NCBI GenBank assembly: GCA_018896395.1
Contig: JAHIMN010000149.1
Coordinates: forward strand, 1-5,049
Origin: Verrucomicrobiota bacterium
Lineage (GTDB): Bacteria > Verrucomicrobiota > Kiritimatiellia > JAAZAB01
Direction: 5' to 3'
DNA length: 5,049 bases
The position numbers and the translations under genes were made by a program. The notes below the pieces were generated by a model. That model was not told the origin of the DNA. It made no database searches and saw only the letters and a program-made list of their open reading frames with translations. Below, one piece after another: positions 1-4,824 of the stretch (its first letter is position 1; each line of letters starts with the position of its first letter).

Positions 1-1045
1 ACTCCGGCGCGTTCACGTCAAGGTATCCGGCAAAAGGCTTCTCTTTGCCGGCCGCTTGAATCATGGCGGCATTTGATAACGGCGCGCCTTGGCGCTCCAG
101 ATATCGGCGTAGATTTTCGAGCAGATACAGCCCGACCATGTTTTTCGCGAATAGGATCGAATCCAGTCCGGTCTCGTTAACATACCCCCGCCGCATAGCC
201 CGGAGCGTTGTGATCGGTTCTTTCCGAATCACACCGACCACCGACCAGGTTCCGGAACTGATGAACGCTGTCTCCGCGTCCACGTACGGCGCGGCGGCGG
301 CGGCGGAGAGCGTGTCGTGACCGCAAACAGCCACCACCGGCGCCCGGTTAATACCCGCTGTGGCGGCAAGCTCGCCATGCAGATGGCCGACGACCGTCGC
401 CGGCGGCGTCAATGCGGGCATAATGCGTCGCGGCAGTCCGAGGCGTTTGAATAGAACGTCGCTCCACTTGCCTGTCCGAAGATCAACGAGAATCGAACTG
501 CCCGCGATCGTGCGTTCCACGCTCTTATGTCCACAAAGGCGGAAACGGAAAAGATCCGGCATCATCAATAGTGTTGCGGCGCGTTCGAGTCCGGCTTTGC
601 CGGGGGAACGGCACAAACCGACAAGCTGGGCAAGCGTGCTGACCCGACCCGGCGCTAACCCCGTCAGCTTGTAAACCCGTTCGGCGCCCACGGCCCTCGT
701 GATCGCCTCAACCGATCCTGCGGTAATGCGGTCGCGATAACAGAGCGGGTTAGCGATCAGTTTGCCATCATTGCCGAGCAACCCGAAATCAACGCCCCAG
801 GTGTCGATCCCAATGCCGCTTAAGGGCGTATATCCCTGCCGGCCACACATGCGAAGCGACGCCACCACCTGACGCCAGAGACAGGGGAAATCCCAGCGCA
901 AGGTTCCGGACGTCTCAACCGGCGCGTTGGGGAAGCGGTGGATTTCCTTGAGACTCAGCTGCCGGTCGGCCAGTATGCCGACCACCACGCGGACGCTACT
1001 GGCGCCGAAGTCGAACCCAAGATATGTTTTCGCCTTCGTTTTCAT
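1..1045 (-). CDS. rhaB: Rhamnulokinase-type FGGY carbohydrate kinase, C-terminus cut by window edge
   Basis: The visible 348 codons encode the N-terminal domain and the start of the C-terminal domain of an FGGY sugar kinase. This family phosphorylates a ketose or polyol with ATP in the cytoplasm; for RhaB the product is L-rhamnulose-1-phosphate. Seen: an N-terminal phosphate-binding segment GFDFGASSVRVVV (10-22), EIHRFPN (34-40), the RhaB-like IGIDTWGVDFGLL (78-90), CYRDR (102-106), LLMMPDLFRFRLCG (159-172), GHDTLSAA (242-249) with Asp244 at the expected catalytic-base position, and FISSGTWSVVG (261-271). These match RhaB far better than xylulokinase or the AI-2 kinase LsrK. RhaB is usually about 480-490 residues, so about 140 are missing beyond position 1. 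The ATG at 1045 overlaps the stop of the upstream RpiR gene as ATGA and has no clear Shine-Dalgarno sequence, which points to translational coupling. Substrate (rhamnulose, fuculose or similar) cannot be fixed from sequence alone. Confidence 0.9.
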   Translation of the reverse strand, partial: MKTKAKTYLGFDFGASSVRVVVGILADRQLSLKEIHRFPNAPVETSGTLRWDFPCLWRQVVASLRMCGRQGYTPLSGIGIDTWGVDFGLLGNDGKLIANPLCYRDRITAGSVEAITRAVGAERVYKLTGLAPGRVSTLAQLVGLCRSPGKAGLERAATLLMMPDLFRFRLCGHKSVERTIAGSSILVDLRTGKWSDVLFKRLGLPRRIMPALTPPATVVGHLHGELAATAGINRAPVVAVCGHDTLSAAAAAPYVDAETAFISSGTWSVVGVIRKEPITTLRAMRRGYVNETGLDSILFAKNMVGLYLLENLRRYLERQGAPLSNAAMIQAAGKEKPFAGYLDVNAPE

Positions 1046-1896
1046 CGTTTATTTGCCGGCATGCGGCAATGTTGCTCGATCATGGCGTTCACGCGTTCCA
1101 CTTTGGGCGTTACCCGGCCCTGGCGCGCCATGAGTACATACAACGCATCAATCAGGCACATTTGCGCCACGGCGGATGAAAGCGCCGCCGCCTTGACGCT
1201 TCTTTCACGGAAGGCGGTGCAGAAAAAAATGCGGCTTACATTCCGCAAAGGCGATTTGACATAATTTGAAATACCGATGGTTGTCGCGCCGTTATCCCGT
1301 GCCAACGCGAGTGCCTGCACTGTAGCCGTGGAGCGCCCGGAATGCGAGATGCCGACCACGACCTGCTTTTTCCCCGCCTGCATCGCGCGCACCAGCATTT
1401 GATATGAATCCATGCATGCTTCCGCCTGAATATCCAGGTGCATAAAACGCAGGGCGGCGTCCTGGGCTACACAGCCCGAGCTCCCGATGCCAACAAACAC
1501 TATCCGTTCCGCCTTACTCATGGCCCGCGCCGCCCTGACGAACGTTTCGATATCCAGAATTTTCAGGGTGTCCTGCAGGCTTTGTATGTTTCCTGCAAAC
1601 ACTTTGCGCGTCACTGTCCGGCCTGAATCATCCGGAGTGATCGCCCGATAAATGGTCGAAATCGGCGACGGTGTTTCGCGCGCCAGCCCGATTTTAAATT
1701 CCTTGAAGTTCGGATAACCGAGTTTGCGCGCCATGCGGCTGACCGAAGCCACGCTGACGCCAGCCGTTCTGGCCACCTCGTATACGGAAAGAAAGGGGGC
1801 TTTTTCAATGTGCCGGCGAACGTAGTCGGCCACCAGTTTTTCCGCCTTCGAAAAAGCCGGCATGCAGGAATTAATCTTAGCAAGCGTGTTGCTCAT
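1042..1896 (-). CDS. RpiR-family transcriptional regulator (HTH + SIS domain)
   Basis: A complete 284-residue protein of typical RpiR length. Residues 1-75 form the RpiR-type helix-turn-helix domain (FSKAEKLVADYV at 15-26, then VYEVARTAGVSVASVSRMARKLGY at 38-61 as the HTH core). Residues ~120-260 form a SIS phosphosugar-binding domain, with VGIGSSG (135-141) and GISHSGRSTAT (182-192) as the two phosphate/sugar loops. Family knowledge: RpiR proteins repress or activate sugar-catabolism genes and sense phosphorylated sugars. The start at 1896 puts the usual ten or so residues before the LSKAEK-like segment; Met12 would cut into it. No strong Shine-Dalgarno precedes it. It is the first gene of a leftward pair with the FGGY kinase (4-bp ATGA overlap) and is divergent from the LsrF-like gene, so it probably controls both and itself. 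The ligand is unknown; the product of the adjacent kinase is a reasonable guess. Confidence 0.93.
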   Translation of the reverse strand: MSNTLAKINSCMPAFSKAEKLVADYVRRHIEKAPFLSVYEVARTAGVSVASVSRMARKLGYPNFKEFKIGLARETPSPISTIYRAITPDDSGRTVTRKVFAGNIQSLQDTLKILDIETFVRAARAMSKAERIVFVGIGSSGCVAQDAALRFMHLDIQAEACMDSYQMLVRAMQAGKKQVVVGISHSGRSTATVQALALARDNGATTIGISNYVKSPLRNVSRIFFCTAFRERSVKAAALSSAVAQMCLIDALYVLMARQGRVTPKVERVNAMIEQHCRMPANKR

Positions 1897-1937
1897 GGGT
1901 ATGTTATATTATTGCATAAATTCTTTTATTAACTGAA

Positions 1938-1952
1938 ATATTGTTACAATAT
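1938..1952. promoter_or_regulatory. Candidate operator, perfect 7+1+7 palindrome
   Basis: ATATTGT and ACAATAT form a perfect 15-bp inverted repeat with a single central base. It lies 42 bp upstream of the regulator start and 186 bp upstream of the LsrF-like start, inside the AT-rich divergent promoter zone. RpiR-family proteins bind such AT-rich palindromes as dimers or tetramers, usually near their own gene. Binding of this regulator here is inference; the palindrome itself is seen directly. Confidence 0.55.
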
Positions 1953-1970
1953 AACCGGCCGCACTACGGA

Positions 1971-2066
1971 CTGTCAAGCCTTGTTTGGAAATATTATTTG
2001 TCGCGCTCCCGACTCTCCGGAGGTCGGGACCACGCGCTGCGCGTAGTCAAGGAAACGGCTTGACAG
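1971..2066. repeat. 96-bp nested inverted-repeat element with 10-bp perfect termini
   Basis: CTGTCAAGCC (1971-1980) and GGCTTGACAG (2057-2066) are perfect inverted copies, and the match continues inward through GTTT/AAAC with a 2-nt bulge. Inside lie two further hairpins. One is TCCCGAC (2007-2013) with GTCGGGA (2023-2029) around the self-complementary CTCCGGAG. The other is GAC-C-ACGCG (2028-2036) with CGCGT-A-GTC (2040-2048) around CTG; the two share two bases, so they may be alternatives. The element could be a small palindromic insertion (REP or MITE-like) or a structured leader of the downstream gene. The inverted repeats are direct observation; the function is not known. Confidence 0.6.
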
Positions 2067-2124
2067 GCCCCTGGGAATCAAAGAATATGTGTTTTAAGTT
2101 CGAACTGAATTTTGCACATTGGAA

Positions 2125-2129
2125 AGGAG
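2125..2129 (+). promoter_or_regulatory. Strong ribosome binding site of the lsrF-like gene
   Basis: AGGAG within GGAAAGGAGA lies 8 nt before the ATG at 2138. It decides the start: the reading frame is open back to 1985, but that extension would translate through the hairpin element at 1971-2066 and has no counterpart in LsrF. Confidence 0.85.
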
Positions 2130-2137
2130 AATCAGTC

Positions 2138-3022
2138 ATGCCGGATCCGGAAGCCGTTAAGGAAAGCAAGAAATTTTACGAAGATATTCCCATGAAGACC
2201 CCGGGCTTTTTCCTGAAAGGTTCAGGCGCGCTTGACTGGGGTATGCGCAACCGCCTGGCGCGGATTTTCAATCCCAAGGACGCGCACACGGTGATGCTGG
2301 CCATTGACCACGGCTATTTTCAGGGCCCCACCACGGGCCTGGAGCGCGTTGACTTGAATATCGTCCCGCTTGTTCCGTATTGCGACGCGCTAATGCTGAC
2401 GCGCGGCATTTTGCGCTCCACGATTCCGCCGGCCTGCGCCCGGCCGATTGTCATGCGCGCCAGCGGGGGGCCGAGCATTTTAAAAGAACTCTCCAACGAG
2501 GAATTGGCCGTGGATATCGAGGATGCCATCCGCATGAACGTCTCGGCCCTGGCGATCCAGGTGTTCATCGGCGGCGAGTTTGAGACCCGCTCGGTCCATA
2601 ACATGACCCGCCTGGTGGATCTGGGCCTGCGTTACGGTATTCCCGTCATGGCCGTTACAGCCGTCGGCAAAGATATGGCGCGTGACGCCAAATATTTCCG
2701 GCTGGCCTGCCGCATCTGTGCGGAGCTGGGCGCGCACGTGGTCAAGACCTATTACGTCCCGCAGGGGTTCGATACCATCACGGCTTCCTGTCCGGTGCCG
2801 ATTGTCATGGCGGGCGGCAAAAAACTGCCGGAACTGGACGCGCTGACCATGGCTTATAACGCCATCCAGGAAGGCGCCGCCGGCGTGGACATGGGGCGGA
2901 ACATTTTCCAGAGCGATTGCCCCGTAGGCATGCTCAAGGCGATTCGCAAGGTCGTGCACGAGAATATGAAGCCTGCCGAGGCGCTCGAATATTATAAGAC
3001 GTTGAAGGCGAAGAAAGCGTAA
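2138..3022 (+). CDS. LsrF-like DhnA-family class I aldolase / thiolase
   Basis: A complete 294-residue cytoplasmic protein, close to the 291 residues of E. coli LsrF and very similar along its whole length from memory of that sequence. Landmarks: LKGSGALDWGMRNRLARIFNP (26-46), VMLAIDHGYFQGPTTGLERVD (52-72), LMLTRGILRS (85-94), AVTAVGKDM (172-180), VVKTYYVPQGF (201-211), PIVMAGGKKLPE (221-232) and GVDMGRNIFQSD (249-260). Lys203 sits at the position of the LsrF Schiff-base lysine. LsrF itself cleaves 3-hydroxy-2,4-pentanedione-5-phosphate with CoA to acetyl-CoA and DHAP in AI-2 breakdown; relatives are fructose-bisphosphate aldolases. No other lsr gene (ABCD, B, G, R) is visible here. The neighbours are a rhamnulokinase-type kinase, an RpiR regulator and a RhaW-like dehydrogenase, so a phosphoketose aldolase role in deoxysugar breakdown is a fair alternative (inference). 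The ATG at 2138 is chosen for its AGGAG site and homology. Confidence 0.93.
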   Translation: MPDPEAVKESKKFYEDIPMKTPGFFLKGSGALDWGMRNRLARIFNPKDAHTVMLAIDHGYFQGPTTGLERVDLNIVPLVPYCDALMLTRGILRSTIPPACARPIVMRASGGPSILKELSNEELAVDIEDAIRMNVSALAIQVFIGGEFETRSVHNMTRLVDLGLRYGIPVMAVTAVGKDMARDAKYFRLACRICAELGAHVVKTYYVPQGFDTITASCPVPIVMAGGKKLPELDALTMAYNAIQEGAAGVDMGRNIFQSDCPVGMLKAIRKVVHENMKPAEALEYYKTLKAKKA

Positions 3023-3121
3023 TACGCATTTAGCTTCTAATCAAAAAGTTAAAGCCAACATGTTGTAAGTTCGCAATAATGCGAAAGCAAATCGAACATG
3101 AGTCTTATGCAAAACTCCTTG

Positions 3122-3146
3122 CGGACGCGACGGAGCGCGTCCCTCC
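3122..3146 (-). repeat. REP-like palindromic element, copy 1
   Basis: A 25-nt unit which, read on the minus strand, begins GGAG and forms a 7-bp stem (GGACGCG with CGCGTCC, plus-strand positions 3123-3129 and 3136-3142) with a 6-nt loop. It matches the plus-strand unit at 3178-3202 at 20 of 25 positions. A 5' GGAG or GTAG followed by an imperfect palindrome is the hallmark of REP sequences moved by REP-associated tyrosine transposases; no such transposase is in this window. Confidence 0.7.
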
Positions 3147-3177
3147 ATTACGAAAATGGCCGTTTTTCCTGGTTTTT

Positions 3178-3202
3178 GGAGGGCCACGCTTCGTCGTGGC
3201 CG
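3178..3202 (+). repeat. REP-like palindromic element, copy 2
   Basis: A 25-nt unit beginning GGAGGG, with a 7-bp stem GGCCACG/CGTGGCC (3182-3188 and 3195-3201) around the loop CTTCGT. It is oriented head-to-head with copy 1 across a 31-nt spacer, as in the composite BIME arrangement known for REP elements. It is followed by GTCTTTT, so the rightward transcript might also end here. Confidence 0.7.
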
Positions 3203-3215
3203 TCTTTTCCATCTG

Positions 3216-3239
3216 TTCGCCACCGGCGAACCATTTTTT
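3216..3239 (+). terminator. Possible rho-independent terminator after the lsrF-like gene
   Basis: TTCGCC (3216-3221) and GGCGAA (3225-3230) form a perfect 6-bp stem with a 3-nt loop ACC, followed by CCA and six T residues (3234-3239). The T run also belongs to the inverted repeat TTTTTTCC/GGAAAAAA. It lies about 195 bp after the stop codon, which is far, and the 3-nt gap before the T run is not ideal, so confidence is limited. Confidence 0.4.
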
Positions 3240-3320
3240 CCCAGCGTAGTCTAGGAAAAAACGTAGGTCCTAACCACACAAAACCGCTATAAAAAACAAA
3301 AAAAAGAATCCGGAACATTA

Positions 3321-3400
3321 CCCGCTAAACACGCGAAAGGACGCGAAAAAAGAAAAGATTTTTCCTTTTTAATTTAGCGTTATTTAGCGTGTTTAGCGGG
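3321..3400. repeat. Large imperfect palindrome with 14-bp perfect arms
   Basis: CCCGCTAAACACGC (3321-3334) and GCGTGTTTAGCGGG (3387-3400) are perfect inverted copies. Between them the sequence continues as a looser palindrome: A-rich with CGCGAAA motifs on the left, T-rich with TTTAGCG motifs on the right, centred near 3359. It is not T-run-terminated and lies just upstream of the SDR gene, so it is best described as an intergenic palindromic repeat of unknown role. Confidence 0.7.
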
Positions 3401-3403
3401 CAA

Positions 3404-3434
3404 ATTCTTTGGGTTTGCGGGTATCCCGCATTAG
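3404..3434 (+). repeat. GCGGG-hairpin module, copy A (before the SDR gene)
   Basis: A 31-nt segment of the form TTCTTTGGGTTTGCGGG, TAT, CCCGCATTAG, with a 6-bp stem TGCGGG/CCCGCA (3416-3421 and 3425-3430). It closely resembles the segment at 4780-4810. It ends 12 nt before the ATG at 3447. Confidence 0.6.
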
Positions 3435-3446
3435 TACGGATTGAAC

Positions 3447-4562
3447 ATGAATACAAATATCCCCCGGCTTCTGACAATCCTCCGGGGTCTGCTGGCCGAA
3501 CCCTCCCGTAGTTCCGATGATCCCTGGCAGAGGGTCATATTCAAGCCCTGCGCGCCATCCTCCGGGGCATCCGGTGTGGCGATTGCTCTGGAATGCGTTA
3601 AGTGCGCGGCCACGGATGATGAACTCCGCAACGAGGTGCGGACCATCGTGCAACGGTCCGCGGCCAAGCCGGATAGGGTCATCGTGCCCGGTGGGAACGC
3701 GTATTGCATCGAGCGCGGCGCGGTGTCGGTGCCGGAGCCTCTGCAAAATAAAATTGCTTTGGTCACCGGTGCGGCGGGCGCCATCGGGGCGGGGATTTGC
3801 CGCGGCTTGCTGGCGAAGGGCGCGCATGTGGTCGCCGCCGATCTGGCGAAAGAAGCGTTGGATGACCTGATCCGGGAACTGAACCCGGCTTCGCTTGGCC
3901 GTAAACAAGCTTCGCCGGGGAGCGTAATGGGCGTGAAGATGGATGTTACCGATGCCGCCTCCGTGGCCGCTGGGTTTGATGCCGTGGCCGAGGCATGGGG
4001 TGGGGTGGATATTGTTGTGGTCAATGCCGGGATTGCCATGGTGGCGCCGCTGGTTGATCTGGATATGGAGGCGTTCCGGCGGTTGGAGCGTGTCAACGTG
4101 GAAGGGACCTTGCTGACCCTGGCGGAGGCCGGTCGGCGTTTATGCCGCCAGGCGACGGGCGGCGACATGATTCTGGTCTCCACCAAAAACGTGTTTGCCC
4201 CGGGTGCCCAGTTCGGGGCCTACAGTGCCACCAAGGCGGCGGCCCACCAATTGGCGCGCATCGCCAGCCTGGAACTGGCGAGCTTCGATATCCGTGTGAA
4301 CATGGTCGCGCCGGACGCGATCTTTTCCGATGGCAAACGCAAATCGGGCTTATGGGCCGAGATCGGACCCGCGCGCATGAAAGCGCGTGGCCTTGATGAA
4401 AAGGGGCTGGAAGACTATTATCGCAACCGGAATTTGCTGAAAGCCCGGGTGACGCCTGGCCACGTGGCCAACGCAGTGCTTTTCTTTGCCACCCGGCAAA
4501 CGCCGACGACCGGCGCCACGATTCCCGTGGATGGCGGTCTGCCGGACGCCACGCCGCGGTGA
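3447..4562 (+). CDS. RhaW-like short-chain dehydrogenase with unusual N-terminal extension
   Basis: A 371-residue protein. Residues ~100-371 are an SDR domain: nucleotide loop TGAAGAIG (107-114), Asp132 after the second strand (favours NAD), DVTD (166-169), NAG (193-195), and YSATK (259-263) with catalytic Tyr259 and Lys263. KNVFAPGAQFGAYSATKAA, PDAIF (289-293), the YRNRNLLKARVTP stretch and the VDGGLPDATPR C-terminus match the dehydrogenase half of the bifunctional RhaE-RhaW (YuxG-type) enzyme, which cleaves rhamnulose-1-phosphate and oxidises L-lactaldehyde. The class II aldolase half is absent. Residues 1-97 are not recognised as a domain; they may be a shrunken linker or aldolase remnant (KPDRVIVPGGNAYC at 74-87 resembles a linker segment). 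The serine position is Thr246. The start is uncertain: TTG at 3441, ATG at 3447 (chosen) and GTG at 3720 all lack a good ribosome site. Likely role: lactaldehyde or related sugar-fragment dehydrogenase. Confidence 0.85.
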   Translation: MNTNIPRLLTILRGLLAEPSRSSDDPWQRVIFKPCAPSSGASGVAIALECVKCAATDDELRNEVRTIVQRSAAKPDRVIVPGGNAYCIERGAVSVPEPLQNKIALVTGAAGAIGAGICRGLLAKGAHVVAADLAKEALDDLIRELNPASLGRKQASPGSVMGVKMDVTDAASVAAGFDAVAEAWGGVDIVVVNAGIAMVAPLVDLDMEAFRRLERVNVEGTLLTLAEAGRRLCRQATGGDMILVSTKNVFAPGAQFGAYSATKAAAHQLARIASLELASFDIRVNMVAPDAIFSDGKRKSGLWAEIGPARMKARGLDEKGLEDYYRNRNLLKARVTPGHVANAVLFFATRQTPTTGATIPVDGGLPDATPR

Positions 4563-4573
4563 CAGCGGCGGGC

Positions 4574-4603
4574 GGATGGTGGAATGGTTGATGGTGGATG
4601 GTG
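4574..4603 (+). repeat. Degenerate GGATGGTG tandem repeat
   Basis: GGATGGTG occurs at 4574-4581 and 4596-4603, and GATGGTGG at 4575-4582 and 4590-4597, with the related AATGGTTG between. The spacing is 15-22 bp and irregular. It is a short low-complexity repeat; no coding or regulatory role is evident. Confidence 0.5.
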
Positions 4604-4628
4604 AAAGGCAGAGGATAGACGCCGGCGC

Positions 4629-4782
4629 AAATTCCAAGTTCCAGATTCCAAATTCCAAACAAACAGGAAAATCACCAAAGAGAAAAATAAAACCAAGCGT
4701 TTTTGTTTCCTTGGAATTTGCAATTTGGTTTCCCCGTTTTGGCTTTGTTTCCTTGGAATTTGGATTTTGGAACTTGGAATTT
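4629..4782. repeat. Long AATTCCAA-type inverted repeat
   Basis: The arms 4629-4660 and 4751-4782 are inverted copies that match at 28 of 32 positions, separated by 90 bp. The left arm is itself a string of ATTCCAA-like heptamers (AATTCCA, AGTTCCA, GATTCCA, AATTCCA). Inside, TTTGTTTCCTTGGAATTTG occurs twice as a perfect 19-bp direct repeat (4702-4720 and 4744-4762), so the right arm appears partly duplicated. The unit has no coding character and no recognised transposase-bound ends. Confidence 0.75.
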
Positions 4783-4810
4783 CTTGGGTTGCGGGCATAG
4801 CCCGCGTTAG
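4780..4810 (+). repeat. GCGGG-hairpin module, copy B (before the thioredoxin-like gene)
   Basis: TTCTTGGGTTGCGGGC, ATA, GCCCGCGTTAG, with a perfect 6-bp stem GCGGGC/GCCCGC (4791-4796 and 4800-4805). It aligns with copy A at 3404-3434, including the ends TTCTT and TTAG. It ends 14 nt before the GTG start at 4825. Confidence 0.6.
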
Positions 4811-4815
4811 AATAA

Positions 4816-4821
4816 GAGGGG
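4816..4821 (+). promoter_or_regulatory. Ribosome binding site that selects the GTG start
   Basis: GAGGGG lies 3 nt before the GTG at 4825 (GAGG core 5 nt away). Spacing is slightly short but it is the only purine-rich site here. It supports starting at the GTG, which also gives a complete signal peptide. Confidence 0.55.
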
Positions 4822-4824
4822 TCC

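Larger units (their letters stand above)
1897..2137. promoter_or_regulatory. Divergent control region between rpiR-type gene and lsrF-like gene
   Basis: This 241-bp gap must carry the promoters for both the leftward regulator/kinase pair and the rightward LsrF-like gene. The part next to the regulator (about 1900-1955) is very AT-rich and contains a perfect palindrome at 1938-1952 and the inverted octamers GTTATATT (1903-1910) and AATATAAC (1948-1955). On the minus strand TTGTAA at 1949-1944 and TAATAT at 1911-1906 resemble promoter hexamers but are not correctly spaced, so no sigma-70 promoter is assigned. The right half (1971-2066) is a nested hairpin element that would lie in the 5' leader of the rightward transcript if that transcript starts in the AT-rich zone. 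Confidence 0.6.
3023..3446. other. 424-bp gene-free spacer filled with palindromic repeats
   Basis: No convincing gene lies here; short open frames on both strands only translate the hairpins. In order it holds: a small perfect hairpin at 3070-3085 (TTCGCA, ATAA, TGCGAA); an inverted pair of REP-like elements at 3122-3146 and 3178-3202; a hairpin with T-run at 3216-3239; an 8-bp inverted repeat TTTTTTCC/GGAAAAAA at 3234-3241 and 3254-3261; an A-rich stretch at about 3290-3307; a large imperfect palindrome at 3321-3400; and a hairpin module ending 12 nt before the next ATG. The LsrF-like and SDR genes are therefore probably not tightly co-transcribed, although they point the same way. Confidence 0.75.
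4563..4824. other. 262-bp gene-free, repeat-filled spacer
   Basis: No gene is supported. From left to right it holds a degenerate GGATGGT-rich tandem repeat (4574-4603), a long AATTCCAA inverted repeat (4629-4782) with a 19-bp direct repeat inside, a second copy of the GCGGG-hairpin module (4780-4810), and the ribosome site of the next gene. No clear intrinsic terminator for the SDR gene is seen: a GC stem overlaps the stop codon (4553-4569) but no T run follows it. Confidence 0.75.

Noticed and set aside
63..674. Plus-strand open frames over the kinase gene
   Set aside because: They are antisense to an uninterrupted, clearly homologous FGGY kinase frame and have no recognisable protein features.
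1..1045. Kinase as the AI-2 kinase LsrK, to complete an lsr pathway with the LsrF homologue
   Set aside because: The motifs IGIDTWGVDFGLL, GHDTLSAA and FISSGTWSVVG are of RhaB type, and LsrK signatures are not seen.
1985..2137. 51-codon N-terminal extension of the LsrF-like protein
   Set aside because: It translates the nested hairpin element, lacks a ribosome site and has no counterpart in LsrF; the ATG at 2138 has AGGAG at ideal spacing.
3041..3292. Small open frames on both strands in the gap after the LsrF-like gene
   Set aside because: Their peptides are translations of the REP-like hairpins (for example EGRAPSRP); no ribosome sites or coding bias.
3431..4186. Long minus-strand open frame opposite the SDR gene
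   Set aside because: It is a serine/arginine/alanine-rich shadow of the GC-rich SDR frame, with no recognisable fold or start signal.
4553..4569. GCCGC/GCGGC stem at the SDR stop as a terminator
   Set aside because: Only 5 bp, overlaps the coding end and is not followed by a T run.
4629..4660. ATTCCAA heptamer string as a CRISPR-like array
   Set aside because: Repeats are 7 nt, contiguous, without spacers, and part of an inverted repeat.
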